From contig NZ_CP044427.1 in NCBI RefSeq assembly GCF_008843165.1, forward strand, positions 2,604,001 to 2,668,000: a stretch of 64,000 nt of DNA. The letters are read 5' to 3'. Position 1 is the stretch's first letter, and the number at the start of each line of letters is the position of its first letter. This document shows positions 23,852 through 31,984 of the stretch, one piece after another. Position numbers and translations under genes: made by a program. The DNA is from Ornithinimicrobium pratense (GTDB taxonomy: Bacteria > Actinomycetota > Actinomycetes > Actinomycetales > Dermatophilaceae). A model generated the notes under the pieces. It was not told the DNA's origin, made no database searches, and worked only from the letters and a program-made list of their open reading frames with translations.

Positions 23852-24294
23852 CCTTCCCCCCTCACCACGATCGTGGAGCGCACCGTGGTCACCGGCCGCC
23901 CTTCGTCATCGGCCAGCTCGACCCGGGTAGAGACCATCCCGTTGCCTCCTGCCTCCCGCATCCGGTCAACGTGCAACACACCCTTCAGGACGTCGCCGGC
24001 GACGATCGGGCGGTGGTGGACGAAGGTTTCCTCACCGTGGACCACGCGGGCGAAGTCGATCCCGGCTTCCGGGTCACCCACCAACTGTGCCTCGCACTGC
24101 TGGGCCAGGCGCACGGCGAAGGTGGTGGGCGCGACGACATCGGCATAACCCAGCGCCTGCGCCGCCGACTGGTCACGGTGAGCCGCGCCGGTCGCACCGA
24201 CCGCGTCGGCGAAGGCGACGATCTCCTCGCGGGTGACGGTGAACGGGCCGGCGGGCGGGTACTCCCGGCCGGCGTAGTCCGCGTTGATGGGCAT
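23848..24294 (-). CDS. hadA: (3R)-hydroxyacyl-ACP dehydratase subunit HadA
   Basis: 148-aa FAS1-type hot-dog protein beginning MPINADYAGREYPP. It lacks the NPIH catalytic motif (the corresponding stretch is AAHRDQSAAQALGYADVVAPTTF), consistent with HadA acting as the acyl-chain-binding half of the heterodimer with HadB. ATGs at 24300 and 24294 are both possible; 24294 matches the family start. It follows rpmG with a hairpin between and is coupled to hadB. Confidence 0.88.
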   Translation of the reverse strand: MPINADYAGREYPPAGPFTVTREEIVAFADAVGATGAAHRDQSAAQALGYADVVAPTTFAVRLAQQCEAQLVGDPEAGIDFARVVHGEETFVHHRPIVAGDVLKGVLHVDRMREAGGNGMVSTRVELADDEGRPVTTVRSTIVVRGEG

Positions 24295-24372
24295 ACGCAT
24301 CAGACTAACCGGCGAGCGGCGCCCCCGGCGCACGCCTGACGGCGCACGTCCTGACCTCAGCGACGGACGACG

Positions 24373-24402
24373 AAGGCCGCCACCCAGAGGGGTGACGGCC
24401 TT
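24373..24402 (-). terminator. Hairpin between rpmG and hadA
   Basis: Stem AAGGCCG with CGGCCTT, continued by CACCC/GGGTG with one offset base on each side. It lies about 19 nt after the rpmG stop and lacks a T run; probably a partial terminator lowering hadAB-murB expression relative to rpmG. Confidence 0.5.
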
Positions 24403-24420
24403 GCCTGTTCGAGCCTCGCG

Positions 24421-24588
24421 TCAGCGGGTCTCGCGGTGCGCGGTGTGCTTGCCGCAGCGCGGGCAGAACTTCGCCATCTCGAGCCGGTCGGGGTTGTTCC
24501 GACGGTTCTTCTTGGTGATGTAGTTGCGCTCCTTGCACTCCGTGCACGCCAAGGTGATCTTGGGGCGGATGTCGGTGGACTTGGCCAC
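24421..24588 (-). CDS. rpmG: 50S ribosomal protein L33
   Basis: 55 aa, [19 protein letters not shown]; zinc-binding CTEC and CPRC pairs are both present, so this is the zinc-containing form. Start is GTG at 24588. It sits between two tRNA genes and hadAB, as the rpmG-hadA-hadB cluster of Mycobacterium (where tRNA genes also adjoin). The upstream ribosome binding site is weak (GAGAGCAGG). Confidence 0.94.
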   Translation of the reverse strand: MAKSTDIRPKITLACTECKERNYITKKNRRNNPDRLEMAKFCPRCGKHTAHRETR

Positions 24589-24630
24589 GGTGCAACCTGC
24601 TCTCGGGATTCGGGGTGGATCTGCGGGTGG

Positions 24631-24704
24631 TAGCGGGAGCGGGGCTCGATCCCGCGACCTCACGATTATGAGTCGTGCGCTCTAACCAGCTGAGCTATCC
24701 CGCC
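24631..24704 (-). tRNA. metT: tRNA-Met (CAT anticodon)
   Basis: Seventy-four nt. Acceptor GGCGGGA pairs with TCCCGCT (G1-U72 wobble), D-loop AGCTCAGCTGGTTAGAGC, anticodon stem CACGA-CTCATAA-TCGTG with CAT at complement 24668-24670, T-arm CGGGATCGAGCCCCG. The 3' CCA is encoded (24628-24630). It has the first-pair form of an elongator rather than the initiator tRNA. A lysidine-type tRNA-Ile(CAT) is the alternative; D-loop and acceptor favour Met. Confidence 0.85.
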
Positions 24705-24736
24705 TCGGGAGGCCACCTTGTGGGTGGGCCTGCCAG

Positions 24737-24809
24737 AGCCCCCAAACGGAATCGAACCGTTGACCTTCTCCTTACCATGGAGACGCTCTACCGACTGAGC
24801 TATAGGGGC
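24737..24809 (-). tRNA. thrT: tRNA-Thr (GGT anticodon)
   Basis: Seventy-three nt. Acceptor GCCCCTA pairs with TGGGGGC, D-arm AGCTCAGTCGGTAGAGC, anticodon stem TCTCC-ATGGTAA-GGAGA with GGT at complement 24774-24776, T-loop GGTTCGATTCC. 3' CCA not encoded. It is the first gene after the promoter at 24859-24887. Confidence 0.93.
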
Positions 24810-24858
24810 CTGCTGTCAGTCCTGCTCGGGCCTAGGACCCCGCAGGCAGCGAGAAGCA

Positions 24859-24887
24859 ACTTTACACGGGCGTCGTGGCGCAGACAA
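24859..24887 (-). promoter_or_regulatory. Promoter of the tRNA-Thr/tRNA-Met/rpmG/hadAB/murB operon
   Basis: On the minus strand TTGTCT (24887-24882), a 17-nt spacer, then TAAAGT (24864-24859), giving a start near 24852, about 43 nt before tRNA-Thr. Same -10 as the predicted rpoB promoter. Confidence 0.65.
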
Positions 24888-24907
24888 AATCGTTGGCGCC
24901 GGGCCGG

Positions 24908-25831
24908 TTAAGGCATCGTCGTGCGCGGGCCGACCTGCATGGTCACGTGCATCCGCTCACCCTCCCGGGAGGTGACGGCCAGGTCGCCGCCGGCGGGCTG
25001 CATACCGCCCCGGAGCACCACGGTGGAGGGCAGCAGGACGGGCTTGACGAACTGCGCCTCGACCGTGAACGCCTCCGGCAGGCGGGGCTGCACGGCCGCG
25101 AGTGCGCGGGCATGCGTCCACATGCCGTGCGCGATCGCGCGGGGGAAGCCCAGGGCCTTTGCGGTGGCCGCCGTCAGGTGGATCGGGTTGGCGTCACCGG
25201 AGACCTTGGCGTAGTCCCGGCCCAGGTCCTTGGGCAGGCGCCAGGTGGCCAGCTCGGTCTCCGGTATCTCGCGTTGCTCGTCCCGGGCGGGGGCCTGATC
25301 GCTGCCCTGACCGCGGACCAGGTAGGTCGAGCGCCCCTCCCAGACCACCTCGTCACCGACCCGGGCCTCGCCGTGCAGGTCGACGGTGTGACCCTTGCGG
25401 TGCGGGGCCAGGCCGTCGGCCCAGGAGGACAGGGTGAGCGTCTCGTCGACCGTGACCGGCCGGTGCTGCGTCATCGAGTTGGCGACGTGGACCATTCCCA
25501 TCATCGGGAACGGGAAGGCCTTGTCGGCCATCAGCTGGACCTGCAGCGGGAAGGTCAGCACGTGCAGCCAGGTTATCGGCAGCCGGTCGGACAGGGTGGC
25601 GCCGATGACCTCGCAGTAGTCGGCCAGGCGTCGGACGTCCTGCTCGACACCGGTGAGCATCACCCTGCGCCGCGGGAGGCTGCCCCCGGCGCCGGGTCGA
25701 CCGCGCCCGGTGGCGACCGCCTTGGCGAAGAGCGGGGCGATGCGCGGGCTGGCCTGAAGCAGGTGGACGTCCAGGTCCGGCCCTGGCCCGTCCTGCGGGC
25801 CGGGGGCTGGCGTGGTGTCGGTCATGCTCAT
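24908..25831 (-). CDS. htdX: MaoC-like (R)-hydratase/dehydratase, HtdX type
   Basis: 307-aa double hot-dog hydratase. The C-terminal hot-dog carries the catalytic GDANPIHL segment with GFPRAIAHGMW, and the N-terminal half is the non-catalytic hot-dog. In Mycobacterium tuberculosis htdX (Rv0241c), fabG4 (Rv0242c), fadA2 and fadE5 sit together, and the same four occur here. The probable reaction is hydration/dehydration of (R)-3-hydroxyacyl-CoA. The start ATG at 25831 overlaps the fabG4 stop as ATGA. Confidence 0.85.
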   Translation of the reverse strand: MSMTDTTPAPGPQDGPGPDLDVHLLQASPRIAPLFAKAVATGRGRPGAGGSLPRRRVMLTGVEQDVRRLADYCEVIGATLSDRLPITWLHVLTFPLQVQLMADKAFPFPMMGMVHVANSMTQHRPVTVDETLTLSSWADGLAPHRKGHTVDLHGEARVGDEVVWEGRSTYLVRGQGSDQAPARDEQREIPETELATWRLPKDLGRDYAKVSGDANPIHLTAATAKALGFPRAIAHGMWTHARALAAVQPRLPEAFTVEAQFVKPVLLPSTVVLRGGMQPAGGDLAVTSREGERMHVTMQVGPRTTMP

Positions 25832-27252
25832 GCTCCCAACTGGGACTGGCCGCAGACGCGCAGCACCTGGCCGGTGACGGCGGCGGAGGCCGGCTGAGAG
25901 AGGTAGCCGATCGCCTCGGCCACGTCGACCGGGCGCCCACCCTGCTGCAGGGAGTTGATCCGGCGCGCCACCTCACGGGTGCCCATCGGCATCCGGGCGG
26001 TCATCTCGGTCTCGATGAAGCCGGGGGCCACGGCGTTGACGGTGATGCCGCGCCCGGCCAGCCGCGGGTCGCTGCCCATGGCGCGCACCAGCCCGATGAC
26101 GCCGGCCTTGGAGGCGGCGTAGTTGGTCTGACCGCGGTTGCCGGCGATGCCCGAGGTGGACGCGACGCCGATGATCCGGCCGCCCTCGTCCAGGCCGCCC
26201 GGCAGGTCCGGGGTGAACAGCACCTCGTTCATCCGGATCTGTGCGGTCAGGTTGACCTCCAGCACGCTGGCCCAGCGCTCCTCGTCGGTGTTGGCGAGCA
26301 GCTTGTCGCGGGTGATGCCGGCGTTGTGCACGATCGTGTGGATCCGCGCGGCATCCCCAAACCGCTGCGCCACGTGCTCCGCGATCCTTCGCCCGGCGTC
26401 GGGGGAGGTGATGTCCAACTGGAGAGCGGTGCCGCCGATCCGGTTGGTCACCGCGGCCAGGCCCTCCCCGCCGGTTGGCACGTCGACCGCCACGACGAGC
26501 GCGCCGTCCCGGGCGTAGGTCTCGGCGATCGCAGCGCCGATCCCGCGGCCGGCGCCGGTGACGACGACCACCTGCCCCTCGAACGGACGGGGTGCGGTGA
26601 TGTCCTCGGACCTGACCGGGGTGGCGGCGGCGCCGACGTGCAGGACCTGGCCAGAGACGTAGGCGGAGCGTCCCTCGAGCAGGAAGGACAGGGTGGAGGC
26701 CAGGTCGCTGGGCGTGGTGGCGGTGTCGGTGAGCAGATCGACCCGCACCAGGTTGGCGGTGGCCCCGGCCCGCAGCTCCTTGCCGACGCTGCGGACGATG
26801 CCCTCCAGCGCCTGCTGGGCAGCCACTGCGGTGGGCGCGCCGGAGGTCTCCGGCTCGACGCCGACGACGACGACGCGACCGGAGGTCTCCAGGCCCTTCA
26901 TGGCTGGCCGCAGGAGCCCGCGCACGGCCTCCAGGTCGGCGATCGAGGTGACCTGGGTGGCGTCGACGACGAGCGCGCCGATCGTGGTGGGGTAGGGGGC
27001 CGGCACCTCACGGGTGCGGCCCTTGTCGTCGGTCTGGTTCACCCGGGTGTCCGGGGTGTCCATGAGGGCGTCCTGGGGCTCGATGCCCAGCAGGCCCAGC
27101 GTGTCCTTGACCAGGTGAGGAGCACCCCCTGCCAGACCCAGCACGACTGGCCCGGTCGGGAGCGCGCGGCCGCGGCGCAGCCGGGCCGCCTGCGGCACGC
27201 CCAGCTGCTTGGCCAGGGGGTTGGTGGTCAGCATCTGCATGAGGTCGGCCAT
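25828..27252 (-). CDS. fabG4: 3-oxoacyl-ACP/CoA reductase FabG4 (SDR family)
   Basis: 474 aa, about twenty more than mycobacterial FabG4. An N-terminal ~220-residue domain that does not bind cofactor precedes a short-chain dehydrogenase domain. The latter has TGAGRGIG as nucleotide loop, HNAGITRDKL, and the catalytic S-x12-Y-x3-K set in STSGIAGNRGQTNYAASKAG. FabG4 is NADH-linked and acts on long or CoA-bound 3-oxoacyl chains. Start ATG 27252 lies 2 nt after the thiolase stop; it overlaps htdX downstream. Confidence 0.9.
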   Translation of the reverse strand: MADLMQMLTTNPLAKQLGVPQAARLRRGRALPTGPVVLGLAGGAPHLVKDTLGLLGIEPQDALMDTPDTRVNQTDDKGRTREVPAPYPTTIGALVVDATQVTSIADLEAVRGLLRPAMKGLETSGRVVVVGVEPETSGAPTAVAAQQALEGIVRSVGKELRAGATANLVRVDLLTDTATTPSDLASTLSFLLEGRSAYVSGQVLHVGAAATPVRSEDITAPRPFEGQVVVVTGAGRGIGAAIAETYARDGALVVAVDVPTGGEGLAAVTNRIGGTALQLDITSPDAGRRIAEHVAQRFGDAARIHTIVHNAGITRDKLLANTDEERWASVLEVNLTAQIRMNEVLFTPDLPGGLDEGGRIIGVASTSGIAGNRGQTNYAASKAGVIGLVRAMGSDPRLAGRGITVNAVAPGFIETEMTARMPMGTREVARRINSLQQGGRPVDVAEAIGYLSQPASAAVTGQVLRVCGQSQLGA

Positions 27253-27254
27253 GG

Positions 27255-28547
27255 TCAGCACCCTTCCAGGATCGCGACGACACCCTGGCCGCCGGCGGCA
27301 CAGATCGAGATGAGCCCACGGCTGCCCGGGCCCTTCTCGTGGAGCATCTTGGCCAGCGTGGCGACGATCCGCCCGCCCGTCGCGGCGAAGGGGTGACCGG
27401 CGGCCAGTGAGGAGCCGTTGACGTTGAGCTTGCTGCGGTCGATGGACCCGAGCGGCGCGTCGAGGCCGAGCCGCTCGCGGCAGTACTCCTCCGACTCCCA
27501 GGCCTTGAGCACGCTGAGGACGGTGGAGGCGAAGGCCTCGTGGATCTCGTAGTAGTCGAAGTCCTGCAGGCTCAGGCCGTGCCGCTCCAGGAGCCGTGGC
27601 ACGGCGTACGCACCCGCCATGAGGAGGCCCTCGTCGCCGGAGACGTAGTCGACCGCGGCGACCTCGGCGTCGACGAACCGGGCCAGCTGGGGGAGCCGGT
27701 GCGCCTCGGCCCAGTCGCGCGAGCCCAGCAGCACCACGGCGGCACCGTCGGAGAGCGGGGTGGAGTTGCCGGCGGTCATCGTGGCGCCCTCGCCCTTGCC
27801 GAAGACCGGAGAGAGAGTGGCCAGCTTCTCCACCGAGGTGTCGGGGCGTAGGCCCTGGTCGCGGGAGAGCTTGAGGAAGCTGGTGGCGAGGTCGTCGAAG
27901 AAGCCGGAGTCCCAGGCGCGGGCCAGGTTGTGGTGGCTGGCGGCGGCCAGCTCGTCCTGGGCCTCCCGGCTGATACCCCATTCCTTGGTGGTGCGCGCCT
28001 GGTGCTCACCCATCGACAGGCCGGTGCGCGGCTCGGAGTTGCGCGGGGTCTCCGGGGCGAGGTCACCGGGACGGATGGTGGCCAGCGCCTTGATCCGCTG
28101 CATGGGGGACCGGGCCGCATTGGCCTTGAGCAAGGCCTTGCGCAGCCCCTCCCCCACGGCGATCGGGGCGTCGCTGGCGGAGTCGACACCCCCGGCGACG
28201 GCGGAGTCGATCTGGCCCAGCTGGATCTTGTTGGCGACCTGGATCACGGTCTCCAGACCGGTGCCGCAGGCCTGGGTCAGGTCGTAGGCGGGGGTCGTCG
28301 GCGCCAGGGCGGAGCCCAGCACAGCCTCACGGGTCAGGTTGAAGTCGCGGGAGTGCTTGAGCACGGCCCCGGCTGCCACCTCGCCGACCTGCTGACCGGC
28401 CAGCCCGAACCGGGCCACCAGCCCGTCCAGGGCGGCGGTGAGCATGGCCTGGTTAGAGGCTGCGGCATAGGCGCCCCCGGCCTTGCCGAAGGGGATCCGG
28501 TTGCCGCCGACGACGACGGCGTCTCGCAACGTGGGCTGGTCGGGCAT
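27255..28547 (-). CDS. fadA2: Acetyl-CoA C-acyltransferase (thiolase)
   Basis: 430 aa. Nucleophile Cys94 in QACGTGLE, the GHPFAATGGRI histidine loop and the second cysteine in ICAAGGQG are all present, so it is catalytically complete. It is likely the degradative thiolase cleaving 3-oxoacyl-CoA. It heads the fadA2-fabG4-htdX operon and diverges from a TetR regulator across an 83-nt spacer with two 8-bp palindromes. Its order equals the mycobacterial cluster, except that here fadE5 is on the opposite strand beyond the regulator. Confidence 0.92.
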   Translation of the reverse strand: MPDQPTLRDAVVVGGNRIPFGKAGGAYAAASNQAMLTAALDGLVARFGLAGQQVGEVAAGAVLKHSRDFNLTREAVLGSALAPTTPAYDLTQACGTGLETVIQVANKIQLGQIDSAVAGGVDSASDAPIAVGEGLRKALLKANAARSPMQRIKALATIRPGDLAPETPRNSEPRTGLSMGEHQARTTKEWGISREAQDELAAASHHNLARAWDSGFFDDLATSFLKLSRDQGLRPDTSVEKLATLSPVFGKGEGATMTAGNSTPLSDGAAVVLLGSRDWAEAHRLPQLARFVDAEVAAVDYVSGDEGLLMAGAYAVPRLLERHGLSLQDFDYYEIHEAFASTVLSVLKAWESEEYCRERLGLDAPLGSIDRSKLNVNGSSLAAGHPFAATGGRIVATLAKMLHEKGPGSRGLISICAAGGQGVVAILEGC

Positions 28548-28578
28548 CGGGTGCTCCTTGACGGTGCAGGGGAAGATG

Positions 28579-28620
28579 TATCCGGTACCGACTGTAGCCG
28601 ATACGAGGTGTACACGGTAC
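28579..28620. promoter_or_regulatory. Palindrome-rich divergent spacer, candidate TetR operator
   Basis: Between fadA2 and the TetR gene lie the palindromes CGGTACCG (28583-28590) and GTGTACAC (28608-28615), plus GTATC and GATAC inverted arms (28579-28583, 28600-28604). TetR-family regulators usually bind such dyads between themselves and their targets. Exact site undetermined. Confidence 0.45.
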
Positions 28621-28630
28621 TCTGAGCGCT

Positions 28631-29326
28631 ATGAGGTCACCTGGCCACTCCCCCACGATCCTGCCCAACGGCGCTCGCGACGGTCGCGACATGCGCTGGG
28701 AGGCGCACCGGACCAGGCGGCGCCGGCAGCTCGTGGAGGCCGCGCTCAAGGCGATCCGTAAGCACGGCGCCGGGGTGGGTATGGACGAGATCGCCGCCAC
28801 CGCGGGCACCAGCAAGACCGTGCTCTACCGGCACCTTGGCGACCGGTCGGGGCTCTACCACGCGGTGGTGGCCTCGGTCGACGAGACCATCCTGGCCGAC
28901 CTGGCGGCGGCCCGGGAGAGCGGTGAGGACGTGGTCAGCAGGATCGCCGCGATGGTCTCCTCCTATCTGCACATGGTCGAGCGGGACCCGGCGATCTACC
29001 GGTTCGTCATGACCCGGCCCCTGGAGACGACCGAGGGGGACCCCAGCGACCCCATCCGCCAGATCACCGGACACATCGGTGAGCAGCTGACCCAGGTGCT
29101 GCACGAGCACCTGTCCAGGACCGGGCGAGTCGCGGAGGCGGACCTGCTGGCTCCGGTCTGGGGTCACGGCATCGTCGGCCTGGTCCGGTCCGCCGCCGAC
29201 CACTGGCTGACCCGCACCACCAGCACCCCCATCTTGACCGTCGACGACGTCACCCGCGCTGTCGTGGCCCTGATCCGCCCAGCCCTGGACCACCAGGCCC
29301 CGGCACCGGACCAGCCCAAGACCTGA
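28631..29326 (+). CDS. TetR-family transcriptional regulator
   Basis: 231 aa. The HTH is at about residues 35-80: RRRRQLVEAALKAIRKHGAG then MDEIAATAGTSKTVLYRHLGDRSGLYHAV, a standard TetR pattern. The C-terminal ligand domain is all-helical and unassignable; acyl-CoA is a reasonable ligand because fadA2-fabG4-htdX is divergent and fadE5 is 23 nt downstream. The start could also be the ATG at 28691 (MRWEAH...), which removes a poorly conserved tail. Confidence 0.85.
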   Translation: MRSPGHSPTILPNGARDGRDMRWEAHRTRRRRQLVEAALKAIRKHGAGVGMDEIAATAGTSKTVLYRHLGDRSGLYHAVVASVDETILADLAAARESGEDVVSRIAAMVSSYLHMVERDPAIYRFVMTRPLETTEGDPSDPIRQITGHIGEQLTQVLHEHLSRTGRVAEADLLAPVWGHGIVGLVRSAADHWLTRTTSTPILTVDDVTRAVVALIRPALDHQAPAPDQPKT

Positions 29327-29349
29327 GCCGCATACCCGAGCAAAGGACG

Positions 29350-31398
29350 ATGATGACCACCCAGACCCCCACCCACCAGACCCGCCCCGACACCGACGTG
29401 GAGATGCCGGCCGCAGCCTCGGCCGCCGCCACCTCGGCGACCCACCCCGAGCAGCTCACCGAGTTGGGCGAGGCGCTGCGTGAGGCCAGCGGCGGCCGCT
29501 ACGGGCAGGTCCGCGCCCTGGCCCGGGCCACCGTCCCCGCCGAGCTCATGGTGCGCGACCCCGCGCAGACCATGGACGAGGCCCGCGAGTGGACCCGGCA
29601 TACCCTCAAGGAGCTGGTCGGCCTCGGGATGGCCGGCAGCGGCTTCCCGATCGAGCAGGGTGGCCTGGATGACCTGGGCCGCTCCTGCGTCGACTTCGAG
29701 ATGACCGCACACGGCGACCTGTCCACCACGGTCAAGAGCGGTGTCCACTTCGGCCTCTTCGGCGGGGCGGTGACCTCGCTGGGCACGCAGTGGCACCACG
29801 AGCAGTTCCTGCCCGCGAACCTGGCCATGGACGAGGTCGGCTGCTACGCGATGACCGAGTTCGGGCATGGCTCGGACGTCGCCTCGCTGGAGACGACCCT
29901 CACCTACGACGCGCAGACCCACGAGCTGGTCGTGCACTCCCCCACCCCGTCCTCGGTGAAGACCTACATCGGGGCCGCGGCGGAGGACGCCCGGATCGCA
30001 GCCGTCTACGGCCAGCTCATCGTCGACGGTGTGGGCCACGGCGTGCACGTGGCCCTGGTGCCGGTCCGCGACGAGTCCGGCGCCCCCATGCCTGGGGTGA
30101 CCCTGGGCGACAACGGCCACAAGGGTGGCCTGCTCGGGGTCGACAACGGCACGCTCTCCTTTGACCAGGTGCGGGTCCCGCGCCGCATGCTGCTCGACCG
30201 TTACGGCGGTATCGACGACTCCGGCGCCTACGTCTCCGACATCGAGGGTGAGAGCAAGCGCTTCTTCACCATGCTGGGCACGCTGGTGCGTGGCCGGATC
30301 TGCGTCGCGGCCGGCGCTGCGGTCTCCTCGCGCAAGGCCCTCTCGATCGCGACCCGGTATGCGCTGCGCCGACGCCAGTTCTCCGCGCCCGGCCACGACG
30401 GCGAGGTCGTCCTGATGGACTACCTGGCTCACCAGCGCAAGCTCGTCCCGGCGATCGCGACGGCCTACGCGCACACCTTCGCCCTCAACGAGATCGTCGA
30501 GCGGCTGCAGGAGCTGCACGAGGTGCCGGAGAAGGACCAGCTGGCGCAACGCGAGCTGGAAACCCGGGCCGCCGGGCTCAAAGCCCTCATGACCCGGTTC
30601 GGCAACGACACCATCCAGGTCTGCCGCGAGGCGTGTGGCGGCGCGGGGTACATGTCCGAGAACGGGCTAACCACGCTGCGCGCCGACGCCGACGTCTTCG
30701 CCACCTTCGAGGGCGACAACACGGTTCTGCTGCAGCTGGTCGCCAAGGGCCTGCTCACCGGCTACCGGGAGATGTGGGGCGACCTGGACATGCGCGGCAT
30801 GGTGCAGTACGCCGCCCGCGCCTTCGGCGGCCAGGTCGTCGAGGCCACCTCGGTGCGCCCGCTCGTGGAGCGGCTCATCGCCGCGGCGGCCCGCAAGTCC
30901 GAGGACGAGACGCTGCTCGACCGGGGCTGGCACCTGTCGATGTTCACCAACCGCGAGCGCCACGTGCTGGAGACCGTGGTGGGCCGGTTGCGTGGCCGGG
31001 CCAAGGACCAGGACTCCTTCGAAGCCTTCAACTTCGCCCAGGACCACGTCCTGCTCGCGGCCCGCACGCACATGGACCGGATCGTGCTGGAGGCCTTCGT
31101 GGCCGGGATCGACGCCTGCGAGGAGGCCGAGGCGCGGCAGGTCCTCGAGCGGCTGTGCACCCTCTACGCACTGAGCTCGATCGAGGCCGACTCCGGATGG
31201 TTCCAGTCGCACAACCGGATGTCTGCCGCCCGCGCCAAGGCCGTCACCGCGCAGATCAACAAGCTCTGCGCCGAGCTGCGCCCCGACGCCCTGAGCCTGG
31301 TCGAGGGGATGGGCGTCCCGGAGACCTGGCTGAACTCCTCGATGTTGGTCGAGGACCCCGAGTCGCTCGCCCGGTGGACCCCGGGCGCCACCGCCTGA
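29350..31398 (+). CDS. fadE5: Acyl-CoA dehydrogenase, FadE5 type
   Basis: 682 aa, longer than typical short/medium acyl-CoA dehydrogenases and close to the large FadE5 class. It holds GCYAMTEFGHGSD (substrate/FAD loop), RVPRRMLLDRYGGID, and CREACGGAGYMSENGLTTLRADADVFATFEGDN, the C-terminal dehydrogenase region with the FAD and catalytic-base positions. It would oxidise saturated acyl-CoA to the 2-enoyl form in the same pathway as HtdX, FabG4 and FadA2. Start ATGATG at 29350/29353. A ~25-residue Thr/Pro/Ala-rich N-terminus is not conserved. Confidence 0.9.
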   Translation: MMTTQTPTHQTRPDTDVEMPAAASAAATSATHPEQLTELGEALREASGGRYGQVRALARATVPAELMVRDPAQTMDEAREWTRHTLKELVGLGMAGSGFPIEQGGLDDLGRSCVDFEMTAHGDLSTTVKSGVHFGLFGGAVTSLGTQWHHEQFLPANLAMDEVGCYAMTEFGHGSDVASLETTLTYDAQTHELVVHSPTPSSVKTYIGAAAEDARIAAVYGQLIVDGVGHGVHVALVPVRDESGAPMPGVTLGDNGHKGGLLGVDNGTLSFDQVRVPRRMLLDRYGGIDDSGAYVSDIEGESKRFFTMLGTLVRGRICVAAGAAVSSRKALSIATRYALRRRQFSAPGHDGEVVLMDYLAHQRKLVPAIATAYAHTFALNEIVERLQELHEVPEKDQLAQRELETRAAGLKALMTRFGNDTIQVCREACGGAGYMSENGLTTLRADADVFATFEGDNTVLLQLVAKGLLTGYREMWGDLDMRGMVQYAARAFGGQVVEATSVRPLVERLIAAAARKSEDETLLDRGWHLSMFTNRERHVLETVVGRLRGRAKDQDSFEAFNFAQDHVLLAARTHMDRIVLEAFVAGIDACEEAEARQVLERLCTLYALSSIEADSGWFQSHNRMSAARAKAVTAQINKLCAELRPDALSLVEGMGVPETWLNSSMLVEDPESLARWTPGATA

Positions 31399-31417
31399 CG
31401 GGGCTGGGGGGTCGGCG

Positions 31418-31984
31418 TCACCGCAGCCCGTGGGCCCAGAGGTCGCGGAGCAGGGCGACCTCAGAGAGGTGGTGGATGACCTCGCGGTTGATGTGCAGAA
31501 CCAGGGTCAGCATCGGCTCCGCCGCGAAGTGACCCTCCGCCGGGCCGACGGGTGCGGCCAGGGTCTGCGGCGTAAGCGAGCGCACGCCGGCGGACCAGGC
31601 GGCATACGCCTCGTCGAGCTGCCGCAGGCTCTCCTCCGCGGTCCCGGCGTGCTCCCAGTCGTCGTAGGTCATCGGCCTTCCTCCGAAGTGGCTGTGCACC
31701 CGCGCGCCGAGGACCCCGACCACGACGTGGGCCAGCCGCCAGGCGATCGAGGTGACCGGGGCCGGATCGGGCTCGGGGAGGGCGTAGTCGACCAGCCACT
31801 CCCCGGCCCCAGCCCGGATGGTCACGGTCGAGGGGGCCGGCTCGTCGCGGTGGCGCACAGTCCAGGCACCGGGGGCGGGCTCCCATCGGTACTCCTCGTC
31901 ACTGAGGCCCTCGAGGCGGGGGCGGGCCGCGGCCTGCCAGTGCCAGTCGAGTTGTTCGTGCAGCTTCTCGGTGAGGTCATCCAT
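31418..31984 (-). CDS. DinB-superfamily protein
   Basis: 188 aa. Four-helix-bundle pattern of the DinB/YfiT superfamily: MDDLTEKLHEQLDWHWQAA, WRLAHVVVGVLGARV and HINREVIHHLSEVALLRDLW, with spaced histidines that probably bind a metal. Members are thiol-dependent S-transferases (for example mycothiol or bacillithiol linked), but the substrate is not predictable. The start ATG at 31984 overlaps the preceding hydrolase by 8 nt. Convergent with fadE5. Confidence 0.7.
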   Translation of the reverse strand: MDDLTEKLHEQLDWHWQAAARPRLEGLSDEEYRWEPAPGAWTVRHRDEPAPSTVTIRAGAGEWLVDYALPEPDPAPVTSIAWRLAHVVVGVLGARVHSHFGGRPMTYDDWEHAGTAEESLRQLDEAYAAWSAGVRSLTPQTLAAPVGPAEGHFAAEPMLTLVLHINREVIHHLSEVALLRDLWAHGLR

